Shown here one piece after another: positions 1 through 7,610 of a stretch of DNA of 64,000 nucleotides. The position numbers were made by a program, and so were the translations under genes. The stretch's first letter is position 1. Every line of letters starts with the position of its first letter. The stretch lies in assembly GCA_900540945.1 (NCBI GenBank), contig UQHQ01000003.1, positions 1 to 64,000 of the forward strand, written 5' to 3'. This DNA comes from an uncultured Collinsella sp. Lineage in GTDB: Bacteria; Actinomycetota; Coriobacteriia; Coriobacteriales; Coriobacteriaceae. The notes beneath the pieces were generated by a model. The model had not been told where the DNA came from. It ran no database searches and worked only from the letters and a program-made list of their open reading frames with translations.

Positions 1-19
1 GCGCGGCAAGGAGATATAT

Positions 20-57
20 TGCCAGACCGGAGGGGCCCCGGGGGCGGGAATCTGGCA
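20..57. other. Stem-loop, function unknown
   Basis: Arms TGCCAGA (20-26) and TCTGGCA (51-57) enclose a very G/C-rich core, giving a strong hairpin that lacks a U-tract and so is not an obvious terminator. From 58 to about 277 I see no supportable gene; only a short palindrome around 92-110 (CTTCAGT/ACTGAAG) stands out. This is the window edge, so the stretch may be the tail of something further left. Confidence 0.3.
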
Positions 58-277
58 CTCCATATTTTGTTCACAAATGAATCGATCCTTCAGTTGTTCC
101 ACTGAAGTCATGTCTGAAGCATCGGCTTCTGGTATTGGCGATGACCAGCTGGTTTATAGGTGTTGAGGCGTCGGCCATCTCTGCTGGGCTACTTTACTCT
201 AAAGACATTAGGTTTTGGTTTCCTGTCGGTAAAAGGCTGGTTTTGGCCGCCAGGCGTCCTTATATATAGAGAAGATC

Positions 278-364
278 TGGTTCGAACCCGCGTCGCGACA
301 ACAAAAAAAGCGACCGGCATCCGCCAGTCGCTTTTCTATTCTATGGTGGGCCGTCAGGGGTTCG
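278..364 (-). repeat. Distal unit of tRNA-Lys tail repeat (T-arm, hairpin, tRNA 3' tail)
   Basis: Read on the plus strand this is an inverted T-arm-like palindrome (TTCGAACCCG, 281-290), a terminator-type hairpin (309-332 with a T-run on the minus strand at 303-308), and then a copy of the 3' end of tRNA-Lys at 345-364. The 20 nt GGTGGGCCGTCAGGGGTTCG are identical to 525-544 in the intact tRNA gene, exactly 180 bp away. It looks like the remains of a tandem unit, not a functional tRNA. Confidence 0.6.
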
Positions 365-524
365 GGCCCGCTGCGCGGGCGACCGCTGCGGCGCTTTCGC
401 GCCTTGCGCGCTGCGCTGGCAAACGCTCGCGCGTTTCCTCAGCTCCGCGCCCTTTCGGGTTCGAACCCATGAAGGGGCGACAAAAAAGACGGCCAACCGA
501 AGTTGACCGCCTCAACAATCTTTG
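365..524 (-). repeat. Structured tRNA-linked element, tRNA-Lys locus
   Basis: Plus-strand order: hairpin GGCCCGCTGCGCGGGC (about 364-380), hairpin GGCGCTTTCGCGCC (about 390-403), AAACGC/GCGTTT hairpin (421-436), the phrase GCGCCCTTTCGGGTTCGAACCC (split here as GCGCCC at about 447 and the T-arm palindrome GGGTTCGAACCC at 457-468), then the tRNA-Lys terminator (488-511). The same succession of hairpins plus T-arm palindrome occurs beside tRNA-Gly and tRNA-Ser in this window, which is why I treat it as a repeat family. Confidence 0.6.
488..511 (-). terminator. Terminator of tRNA-Lys
   Basis: On the minus strand a 10-bp stem (GGCGGTCAAC with GTTGGCCGTC, two G-U pairs) is followed by TTTTTTG. It lies about 16 nt beyond the tRNA 3' end, as expected for an intrinsic terminator. 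Confidence 0.7.
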
Positions 525-526
525 GG

Positions 527-599
527 TGGGCCGTCAGGGGTTCGAACCCTGGACCTTGGGATTAAAAGTCCCCTGCTCTGCCAGCTGAGCTAACGGCCC
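527..599 (-). tRNA. tRNA-Lys (TTT)
   Basis: The minus strand folds as a full cloverleaf: acceptor GGGCCGT/ACGGCCC, D-arm with AGCTCAGCTGG, anticodon loop CTTTTAA giving anticodon TTT, and T-loop GGTTCGAACC. No CCA is encoded directly after the discriminator A. Its last 20 bases are duplicated 180 bp downstream (345-364) inside a structured repeat. Confidence 0.95.
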
Positions 600-627
600 G
601 CGGGTGGCATTGTACCACGGTCTGGGA

Positions 628-1908
628 CTATTCCCAACTCCATTGGCCGTTCTGGAAAATCACAACTTCGCGTCCATCGGGCGTAATGCCCACAATATCG
701 ATGTCGTCCGTACCGATCATAAAGTCGACGTGCGTGCTCGAAACGTTGACGCCATGCTCAATGAGCTCCTCTTTGGACATATCATATCCACCCTCAATGC
801 ACTCGGGGAAGCCGACTCCCAGTGCAAGATGGCAGCTGGCATTCTCGTCATAGAGCGTGTCATAGAACAGGATGCCGCTTTCGCGAATCGGCGTGTTCTT
901 GGAAATGAGCGCAACCTCTCCCAGATGAGCAGCGCCCTCGTCAGTATCGATGATACTTGCGAGTGTCGCCTTTCCCACACGGGCGTCGTAATCCACCACA
1001 CGACCGTTCTCGAACTTGATCCAAAAATCGTCGACCTTGTTACCGTGATGGATAAGCGGCATTGCGGAATAGACGATTCCGTCAGCACGCATACGATCGG
1101 GCGAGGTGAAGACCTCCTCGGTGGGGATGTTGGGGAAGAAGGGGTGACCGTCGGGGGTCTCGCCCTTACCGCCGGCCCACTCATGCCCCTTCGTCATACC
1201 AATTACCAGGTCGGTTCCATTCGAAGCGGTATAGCGCAGGCAGTCGAAACGATTTTCGTTCAGAAAGCGCAGGTTCTTTTCAAACGCCGCATCGTGAAGC
1301 TCCCAGTCACTCTCCGGATCTTGGCCGTCAGCACGGGCGGTATGCAGAATCGCAATCCATAGTTTATAGATTGCAACCTCATCGGCGTCTCCCGGGAACA
1401 CCTCGCGCGCCCAAGCCTCGACCGGCGCTCCGGCAATGCACCACGGGTTGATGTTGTAATCCAGTCCGCGGCGGAAAATCTTGCACTGCGTGTTCCTCGC
1501 CTTGGAAGCGGCAGCGGGCTTGGCAGGATCGATGCCCTTGAGAGCGGCGGGGTCAGCACCCTCGATAAAGATAAAGCAGGCACCGTCCTGGGCCAGAGAA
1601 TCCAGCTGTATGCGCTTCCACTCGGGCGTCTGCCCAAAATAGCTTTTCTCGACATGCTCGTACGCAAGCCTCGTCACGGCGTCGTCGGCCCAGATGACCG
1701 TCACGTGACCGGCACCGGCGTCATAAGCCTCCGCAACCACCACGCGCGCAAATGATGCGCACTCGACGGGAGACTGAACGACGACCTCCTGGCCGGGCTT
1801 AACGTTTACACCCTTGCGGACAACGAGACGCGCATAATTTTTAATCTTGGGCTCAAGGGTCTTCATGCCCTCAAGAGCTTCCTCGACCGTTAGGGCAGCT
1901 CGAATCAT
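628..1908 (-). CDS. M29-family aminopeptidase (aminopeptidase T/PepS type)
   Basis: A cytoplasmic metallo-aminopeptidase of about 426 residues, which removes N-terminal amino acids from peptides. The family hallmarks are visible: a GEVALIS segment carrying a metal-ligand Glu, then FYDTLYDENASCHLALG, which supplies the conserved Tyr/Asp/His cluster, and the C-terminal STHVDFMIG that contributes the last His and Asp. The length fits the family (about 400-415). I start at the ATG at 1906-1908 (MIRAAL) because ATGGAG lies 6 nt upstream as a ribosome site; an in-frame ATG four codons earlier lacks one. It sits alone between two hairpins. Exact substrate preference cannot be read from sequence. Confidence 0.9.
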   Translation of the reverse strand: MIRAALTVEEALEGMKTLEPKIKNYARLVVRKGVNVKPGQEVVVQSPVECASFARVVVAEAYDAGAGHVTVIWADDAVTRLAYEHVEKSYFGQTPEWKRIQLDSLAQDGACFIFIEGADPAALKGIDPAKPAAASKARNTQCKIFRRGLDYNINPWCIAGAPVEAWAREVFPGDADEVAIYKLWIAILHTARADGQDPESDWELHDAAFEKNLRFLNENRFDCLRYTASNGTDLVIGMTKGHEWAGGKGETPDGHPFFPNIPTEEVFTSPDRMRADGIVYSAMPLIHHGNKVDDFWIKFENGRVVDYDARVGKATLASIIDTDEGAAHLGEVALISKNTPIRESGILFYDTLYDENASCHLALGVGFPECIEGGYDMSKEELIEHGVNVSSTHVDFMIGTDDIDIVGITPDGREVVIFQNGQWSWE

Positions 1909-1936
1909 GTGCCACTCCATCTATCTATAGAACAGT

Positions 1937-1970
1937 AAAAAGGCGCGCCGCAAAAACGACGCGCCTTATA
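1937..1970 (-). terminator. Terminator after the purC-membrane protein pair
   Basis: Stem AAGGCGCG/CGCGCCTT with a 12-nt loop and a T-run (TTTTTAC) on the minus strand, placed between the end of the 1998 gene and the start of the aminopeptidase. Confidence 0.7.
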
Positions 1971-1997
1971 TCTTAGCGATATGTATGGATACAAACG

Positions 1998-2573
1998 CTA
2001 CTTCTTCTTGGAGTCCTTCTTGTCCTCCTCGGCAGCCGAGCGCTCGATAAGAGCGTTGAGCTTGTTCTCGGACATGCCCTCGGCCTGCGCGCGGTACATG
2101 TTGCGCAAGGGACGAATACGAACGAAGTCGTAGATAAAGTCACCCAGGATGATGACATAGGACAAAACGATGCCGACCATCTGAACAGGACTGGACACCG
2201 TGCCGCCGGGAGCGAAGTAGAGCGAAGCCCAAATTGCCACGACGAGTACCATGCCGATGGCGAGCACGGCCCACCAGATACGACGGCGCTTGGTGTAGTC
2301 CTCATCCTGCTTGAGAAGAATATTCGACACCGTATAGATACGATCCTCGCGAGCACGCTGCTTGGCCTTGCGGGCGCGCTTCTCCTCCTTGGAAAGGCCT
2401 TCCAGGTTTTCACCCTTCTCGAGCTCTTTGCGGCGAGCTTTAGACGAAGCCGGCACGACGCGAACGGAGCTCGCTGCTTGGCGGGCGGGTTTAGCAGATG
2501 CGGCGGACTTGCGCGCAACCCCGGTAACTTCGTGGGATTGCGTGCGCTTGTTCGTGGCGCTACGGGTACTCAC
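1998..2573 (-). CDS. Small two-helix membrane protein with basic N-terminus, function unknown
   Basis: I do not recognise the family. The 191-residue product has a Ser/Ala/Lys/Arg-rich, probably disordered N-terminal 75 residues, including a charged stretch (KEEKRARKAKQRARED). Two hydrophobic segments follow (around residues 98-117, WWAVLAIGMVLVVAIWASLY, and 128-148, VQMVGIVLSYVIILGDFIYD), then a cytosolic, Lys-rich C-terminus. The GTG start follows the purC stop codon directly (TAA GTG), so the two genes are probably translated as a unit. The layout suggests an inner-membrane accessory protein; nothing visible links it to purine synthesis. Confidence 0.75.
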   Translation of the reverse strand: MSTRSATNKRTQSHEVTGVARKSAASAKPARQAASSVRVVPASSKARRKELEKGENLEGLSKEEKRARKAKQRAREDRIYTVSNILLKQDEDYTKRRRIWWAVLAIGMVLVVAIWASLYFAPGGTVSSPVQMVGIVLSYVIILGDFIYDFVRIRPLRNMYRAQAEGMSENKLNALIERSAAEEDKKDSKKK

Positions 2574-3461
2574 TTATGCGTTCTCCTTCATGCTTGTGAA
2601 CTGGGAGCCCGTGATGATCTGGAAGGCCTCGCGATAGCGCTCGGACGTGCCATCGATGACCTCGGCGGGCAGGTGCGGGGTCTCCCCCGTCATATCCCAG
2701 TTGGCCTTGAGCCAATTGCGGACGAATTGCTTGTCGTAGCTAGGCTGGATCTTGCCCTCCTCGTAGCTGGCGGCGGGCCAGAAACGGCTGGAGTCGGGCG
2801 TGAGGCACTCGTCGATCAGCGTGACCTTGCCATCGATAACACCAAACTCAAACTTGGTGTCGGCAATGATGATGCCACGGGTCGCTGCATACTCGGCAGC
2901 AGCCTTGTAGATCTTGAGAGACAGATCGCGAATCTGCGTGGCGATGTCCTCGCCAACGATCTCGCAGCAACGCTCAAACGAGATATTCTCGTCGTGATCA
3001 CCGATCTCGGCCTTCGTGGACGGCGTGAACAGCGGCTCGGGAAGCTTGGAGGCCTCGGTCAGACCCTCGGGCAGCTGGATGCCGCAGACGGTGCCGTTCT
3101 CGTCATAGGTCTTCTTGCCCGAACCGGTCAGATAACCGCGGACGATGCACTCGATAGGAATCGTCTGGGCCTTCTTGACCAGCATGGCGCGGCCTGCGAG
3201 GTAGTCACGATACTCGGCAAACTCCTCGGGGAAATCCGCCGGATCGATGGAGACGAGGTGGTTGGGGACGATATCGGCAAACTTGTCGAACCAGAATGCC
3301 GAGATGCGGTTGAGCACCTCTCCCTTAAACGGAATCTCGTCGGGGAGAATAAAGTCGAACGCAGAAATGCGATCGGTGGCGACCATCAGCAGGTTTTCGC
3401 CGGCATCGTAGATATCACGAACCTTGCCACGGGAATCCGGACGACGCTCCATCGTTGTCAC
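2574..3461 (-). CDS. purC: Phosphoribosylaminoimidazole-succinocarboxamide synthase (SAICAR synthetase)
   Basis: Catalyses the ATP-dependent joining of aspartate to CAIR in de novo purine synthesis. Typical features are the N-terminal GKVRDIYD nucleotide loop, the TDRISAFDF motif, IPIECIVRGYLTGSG, and the C-terminal SSRFWPA segment; length about 295 residues matches the eukaryote-like/actinobacterial PurC form. The ribosome site TAAGGAG lies 8 nt upstream of a GTG at 3459-3461 (VTTMERR), which I prefer; an upstream in-frame GTG at 3470 overlaps that site. It is the first gene of a two-gene unit, with no other pur genes next to it. Confidence 0.95.
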   Translation of the reverse strand: MTTMERRPDSRGKVRDIYDAGENLLMVATDRISAFDFILPDEIPFKGEVLNRISAFWFDKFADIVPNHLVSIDPADFPEEFAEYRDYLAGRAMLVKKAQTIPIECIVRGYLTGSGKKTYDENGTVCGIQLPEGLTEASKLPEPLFTPSTKAEIGDHDENISFERCCEIVGEDIATQIRDLSLKIYKAAAEYAATRGIIIADTKFEFGVIDGKVTLIDECLTPDSSRFWPAASYEEGKIQPSYDKQFVRNWLKANWDMTGETPHLPAEVIDGTSERYREAFQIITGSQFTSMKENA

Positions 3462-3489
3462 GTGAGTCACTCCTTACCTAAATACGACA

Positions 3490-3514
3490 GAAATGCGGGT
3501 TCTTTCCCGCATGT
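3490..3514 (-). terminator. Probable terminator of the two-component operon
   Basis: Hairpin ATGCGGG AAAGAA CCCGCAT on the minus strand followed by TTTCTG, lying about 60 nt after the kinase stop codon. The U-tract is short, so the strength is uncertain. Confidence 0.4.
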
Positions 3515-3570
3515 TTTCGCAAACTCGGAGCGGCAGGAACGCGGCCCCTCCTTCACCGAATAGCGAAAAG

Positions 3571-5136
3571 CTAGTGCTCCATTGTAGTAGATGCCGCGTC
3601 CGCCGTGTGCTCGCGAGGCAGATGAATCGTAAAAGTCGTACCCTTTCCAAGCTCCGACTCCACGGATATGTAGCCATGGTGACGCTCGACGATTTGCTTG
3701 GTCACGGCGAGGCCAACGCCCAGGCCGCCGGCTTCGCGGGCGCGGCTGGCATCTGCGCGCCAAAATCGCCCGAAGATGCGCGACAGGTCGTCCTTGGCAA
3801 TACCGATACCGGTATCCGAAACGGCAATACTGACATGCTTGCGGTCACTGAGCACCGACACCACGACCCAACCGCCCTCGGGGGTGTAGCGCATGGCGTT
3901 GCTCATGAGGTTGATGACGCACTGCGTGATCATGTCGGGATCGGCCTCGACGACATCGTCGTGACCTTGGGTCTCGTCAGCAAAGCGCAAGCGCAGATCG
4001 CGGTCAACAAATAGGCGCTCCTGAGCGTTGACGATAGACCGCACAAAGGGAACCATGTCCACCGGTTCGAGATTGAGCGGCGCCGTGCTGTTTTCCATAC
4101 GCGATAGGTCGAGCATCTGCTGCACCAAACGAGCCAGGCGGCGCGTCTCGGAAGCGACCGTCTCCAGATGCTCATCGTCGGTGGGATACACGCCGTCCTG
4201 CATGGCCTCGACCGTTGCAAGCATGGCCATGAGCGGCGTGCGAAGCTCGTGTGCGACATCCGAGGTCAGGCGCTTTTCGTGCTTCATATCTTTCTCGAGC
4301 GAGGTGGCCATCTCGTCAAAGGTCTCACCCAACTGATCGATTTCATCGTCGCCGCGCAAACCGGTACGAGCGGACAAATCGCCGTCGCGAATTTGCTTGG
4401 CTGTGCTGGTTATACGATGAATCGGTCTGGTAAGCATGCGCGACACGAACGATCCGATAACAACTGAGATGCAGACCGCAACAACCGCGGCAAGGGCCAT
4501 GGCGTTAAAAGTCTTTTCCCTAAACGCAGAATCCGCCTTGGTGAGCAGGGCATCGGAGCCGATAGCCCATAGCTTCACCTGTCCGACATGCTCGCCAGAA
4601 GACGTTATGATTTCGACGTTGGCAACGCTATCGGAGTCGGTGGGCGCCGACGAGACCGGGCTATGCGAGGCCTTTTTACCGCTCGAGCTGCTCGACGCCG
4701 ATTCGCTCTCGCGCACATCGGCGGTCGCACTTGCCGAAGGCCATGAGTCGTCATAGACGACAACGCCCTTTTTGTTGACAACCTGCATACTCAGGTCGTC
4801 GGACACCAAGCTCGATGTCGCGACCGTGCGTAGCTCGCCCGCAGTCCAGTTGCCGTTTTCCTCGTACGACGTCGCAAGCTTTTCGGCGGCAGAATTGGCA
4901 ATCTCGACGATATTGGAGCGCGTGTAATCCGAAAAGACGGTACCCCACACAACGGAGACAACGCCCACCAGCACCAATACCGTCATGAGCGACGTCAGGG
5001 CAAAAGCCAAGGCCATGCGCGAGGGATAGCTCATCGCTGGCCGTGAATCGGAACGAGGCGTGTTCCAACTTGCCTTGGAACCCGCCTCGTTCTCCTGCTT
5101 ATGCTTTTGCCCAATTTCAAAGCGCGCAGGTGTCAT
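3571..5136 (-). CDS. Sensor histidine kinase (HAMP-HisKA-HATPase)
   Basis: Membrane kinase of 521 residues partnered with the response regulator just upstream. Order: a cytosolic leader, TM1 (about 41-68), an extracytoplasmic sensor loop of about 140 residues with a Ser-rich patch (SESASSSSSGKK), TM2 (about 211-234), HAMP, a HisKA box SDVAHELRTPL with the phospho-acceptor His near 296, then an ATPase domain with NLMSNAMRY (N-box), DTGIGI (G1) and GLGVGLAVT (G2). The gene starts 11 nt after the regulator stop, with AGGGA as ribosome site. The architecture resembles BaeS/CpxA-class envelope sensors, but the signal is unknown. Confidence 0.93.
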   Translation of the reverse strand: MTPARFEIGQKHKQENEAGSKASWNTPRSDSRPAMSYPSRMALAFALTSLMTVLVLVGVVSVVWGTVFSDYTRSNIVEIANSAAEKLATSYEENGNWTAGELRTVATSSLVSDDLSMQVVNKKGVVVYDDSWPSASATADVRESESASSSSSGKKASHSPVSSAPTDSDSVANVEIITSSGEHVGQVKLWAIGSDALLTKADSAFREKTFNAMALAAVVAVCISVVIGSFVSRMLTRPIHRITSTAKQIRDGDLSARTGLRGDDEIDQLGETFDEMATSLEKDMKHEKRLTSDVAHELRTPLMAMLATVEAMQDGVYPTDDEHLETVASETRRLARLVQQMLDLSRMENSTAPLNLEPVDMVPFVRSIVNAQERLFVDRDLRLRFADETQGHDDVVEADPDMITQCVINLMSNAMRYTPEGGWVVVSVLSDRKHVSIAVSDTGIGIAKDDLSRIFGRFWRADASRAREAGGLGVGLAVTKQIVERHHGYISVESELGKGTTFTIHLPREHTADAASTTMEH

Positions 5137-5147
5137 ATGTGATTTCC

Positions 5148-5870
5148 CTATTTCTCGTCCGACTTATCGGTCTTGGCCGGAGCCTCGAAGCGATAACCGA
5201 CGCCGTGAACGGTGTAGAGCCACTTAGGCTTCTTGGGGTCGTCGCCCAGCTTGGCGCGAAGGTTCTTGACGTGACTGTCGATGGTGCGCTCGTAGCCCTC
5301 AAAGTCATAGCCGAGCACCTTCTCGACCAGCTCCATACGGTTATAGACGCGACCAGGATGGCGAGCAAGCGTGGTGAGCAGCTTAAACTCGGAAGCAGTC
5401 AGGTCTACTTCCTTGTCCTCGACCAAGATCTTGTGGCCCGAGATATCGATGACCAGATCGCCAAAGTCGAGCACCTCAACGGCGGGCTCGTCTGCCTGGT
5501 GAGCACGACGGAACAGGGCGCGGACGCGGGCGACGAGCTCACGCGGCGAGAACGGCTTAATCAGGTAGTCGTCGGCACCAAGCTCAAGGCCGATGATGCG
5601 ATCCTCGATCTCGCCCTTGGCCGTCAGCATAATGATGGGGACATCCGAGGTGTCGCGAATGGTGCGGCAAACGCGCTCGCCGGGAATCTTGGGGAGCATA
5701 AGGTCGAGCACAACCAGGTCGAATTGGTGCTTCTCGAACTCCTCGATCGCAGACTGGCCGTCGCCGACGCCAACAACCCAGTAGCCCTCGCGCTCGAGAT
5801 AGGCAGCGACAGCGTCACGGATTGCCTTCTCGTCCTCGACCAGCAGAATCTTTTTTGCATCTGAAGCCAT
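5148..5870 (-). CDS. OmpR/PhoB-family response regulator
   Basis: A 240-residue DNA-binding regulator. The receiver domain opens with KKILLVEDE and has a phospho-Asp at about residue 56 (DLVVLDLMLP); LTAKGE supplies the conserved Lys, and a C-terminal winged helix carries the typical LTASEFKLL and RTIDSHVKNLRAKLG segments. The start at 5870 (MASDAKK) follows AGGGGGG at a good distance; an in-frame ATG 7 codons upstream has no ribosome site. It forms an operon with the histidine kinase that follows. Confidence 0.95.
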   Translation of the reverse strand: MASDAKKILLVEDEKAIRDAVAAYLEREGYWVVGVGDGQSAIEEFEKHQFDLVVLDLMLPKIPGERVCRTIRDTSDVPIIMLTAKGEIEDRIIGLELGADDYLIKPFSPRELVARVRALFRRAHQADEPAVEVLDFGDLVIDISGHKILVEDKEVDLTASEFKLLTTLARHPGRVYNRMELVEKVLGYDFEGYERTIDSHVKNLRAKLGDDPKKPKWLYTVHGVGYRFEAPAKTDKSDEK

Positions 5871-5925
5871 AACACGGCCCCCCTGTCTCAATTAGCTAAG
5901 AACAAGCCCATTTTAACGCACCTAT

Positions 5926-5964
5926 GCCCGCCGAGCACCGCTACAGTGCGGCGGCTCGGCGGGC
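5926..5964. other. Intergenic stem-loop
   Basis: Perfect 11-bp stem GCCCGCCGAGC/GCTCGGCGGGC between the Tat lipoprotein gene and the response regulator. There is no U-tract on either strand, so it may be a processing or stabilising hairpin or a weak terminator. Confidence 0.4.
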
Positions 5965-6022
5965 GGCACTCACAATTACAACGCGTTTATTCCCCCGTTG
6001 GCGCCCTTTTAACCCCTCGGCG

Positions 6023-7234
6023 CTAAAGAGAGAACAGGCGGGCGGTAACCGTCTCGGGAATTCCTTGGCTATTACGCACCGTGGCATAGGTTAAAAACGT
6101 ATTCGATTTACCCGCCGTAGCTGGATAATCGCCATATTCGAGAGCGCGGTCGGGCGACAGCAGCGAACCATAGGTTTTGGCGGAGGTATCGATCAGAAAA
6201 TGCGATGCCTGAACCTTAACCAGATATTTGCCTTTTCTGCCGGCAGCACACGCAAGCGGCTCGCGCGACAGGAATAGGAACGTCCCATTCTCGTTACCGA
6301 TATAGGTGCCCATGTTGCCTAGGCTCCCCACGCCGCTATAGGTGGCCTCGATGGAGAACACAAACGTGTCGCCCATATATACGGCCTCGAAGGGAGACAC
6401 CGATGAGGGAAGGACCAGCTGAGCCCTCTTGGTATTGTTGCCGTCCGTCAGGTCGATCGCCGTCATGCCGTAGTAGACGCCCTCGTCGTTGCGCACACGC
6501 GGGGAAATGGTCAAGATGCCGTCACTCACACGCGGGGCGGATGCAAAGCGGCCCGTTGACTTCCAAATGGCCTCGGCCTTTGCCTCGTCGAGCGAACGGC
6601 GGTAGCAATACGAGTCGTGACTCGTCTTATTGCCGCCTGCAGCAGGCATCTTGTACCAAATGACGGACGATTCGAACGCCGTAAACAGCGGCGGGTCGTA
6701 GTCCTTGCCGCCTCGGTCGAGCTCGACCACATCGCCGACAAGCGACGCACCTGCCGTATTTTGCGCATAGAGCTTCCACGATGCGTTCGCAAAGTTCATC
6801 TCGATCCAAGCAAATACGCCATCGCCGGCGCGGACATCGTAAAACGAATACCCCGCACCTTCGACGGGGTCCTCGATGAGTGTCGCGAGCGAACCGTCGC
6901 CCAGGTTGAGCACACCGAGCGTGTTGGCATGCCGCGCCGATGCGGGTGCCATCATCGCCGCGGCGTAATCGCCGTCGCAGTAGTACAGCAGCGTACCCAG
7001 AGGCAATGTCCATGAAGCTGCAGGCTCGAGGTCGATTTCGACAGCCTCGTACTCATCCGTAATCGAGACAATCTTTGAATCGTCCTTGATAACCTGCGGC
7101 TCGCCGGCGGCATCATCACTCGTGCCCGTTTTTTTCGAGCAACCGGCCAGTACGGCAGCAGTACCGGTAGCGGCGCCACCCAGCACAAAACCTCGACGCG
7201 TTATTCCATTCTTAAAGCGGTCGGCGATACCCAT
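6023..7234 (-). CDS. Tat-exported lipoprotein of unknown function
   Basis: The 403-residue product starts with a twin-arginine signal (NGITRRGFVLGGA) that runs into a lipobox (AVLAGC), so it should be exported folded through Tat and lipid-anchored at the outer face of the membrane. The mature part repeats short beta-strand-like blocks and many Gly/Asp/Tyr/Trp residues, suggestive of a beta-propeller or similar fold, but I do not recognise a family. Its start overlaps the stop of the TSCPD gene upstream (TAATG), so the two are likely co-translated. Tat use hints at cofactor binding or cytosolic folding before export. Confidence 0.8.
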   Translation of the reverse strand: MGIADRFKNGITRRGFVLGGAATGTAAVLAGCSKKTGTSDDAAGEPQVIKDDSKIVSITDEYEAVEIDLEPAASWTLPLGTLLYYCDGDYAAAMMAPASARHANTLGVLNLGDGSLATLIEDPVEGAGYSFYDVRAGDGVFAWIEMNFANASWKLYAQNTAGASLVGDVVELDRGGKDYDPPLFTAFESSVIWYKMPAAGGNKTSHDSYCYRRSLDEAKAEAIWKSTGRFASAPRVSDGILTISPRVRNDEGVYYGMTAIDLTDGNNTKRAQLVLPSSVSPFEAVYMGDTFVFSIEATYSGVGSLGNMGTYIGNENGTFLFLSREPLACAAGRKGKYLVKVQASHFLIDTSAKTYGSLLSPDRALEYGDYPATAGKSNTFLTYATVRNSQGIPETVTARLFSL

Positions 7235-7497
7235 TAGGCGATCTCGGCGCGAGCGGCCTCGATAGCGCGCGTAAGCTGATCGGCGCAGGAGGTCTTTTTC
7301 ATACCGCAGGTATTACCAGCGAGAACCTCGATTACGCGATCGGCAGGAGCACCCTCGACCAGCTTGGAGATAGCCTTGAGATTGCCGTCGCAGCCACCGG
7401 TAAACTCGACGCCCAGCACTTTGCTGCCGTCATCGGAAAGATTGAGGTGGATATTGCGAGAGCATACACCCTGAGGCTTGTAGTCAAAACTAATCAT
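7234..7497 (-). CDS. TSCPD-domain protein (TIGR03905-like)
   Basis: Small 87-residue protein matching my recollection of the TSCPD-domain family: a CSRNIHLNL opening, GGCDGNLKAI in the middle, and NTCGMKKTSCADQL near the end with paired cysteines. The Cys pattern suggests metal binding; TSCPD domains also occur at the C-terminus of vitamin B12-dependent ribonucleotide reductases. It begins an apparent two-gene unit with the Tat lipoprotein (one-base overlap). The cellular role is not established. Confidence 0.8.
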   Translation of the reverse strand: MISFDYKPQGVCSRNIHLNLSDDGSKVLGVEFTGGCDGNLKAISKLVEGAPADRVIEVLAGNTCGMKKTSCADQLTRAIEAARAEIA

Positions 7498-7610
7498 TGA
7501 GATCCCCTCTCAGAAAGAAATTTCAGACGTCTATTATCCCCGCCTGGCCCGACTTATTATCGTAAGCACCGATTCAACATCCTACGATGCATAGATTAGT
7601 GGGGGCAAGA

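Noticed and set aside
160..588. Plus-strand open frame of 142 codons at the left edge
   Set aside because: It runs across the tRNA-Lys gene and its repeats, has Arg-rich low-complexity content, and no ribosome site.
604..1362. Open frame antisense to the M29 aminopeptidase
   Set aside because: Overlaps a clear family gene and has no recognisable domain.
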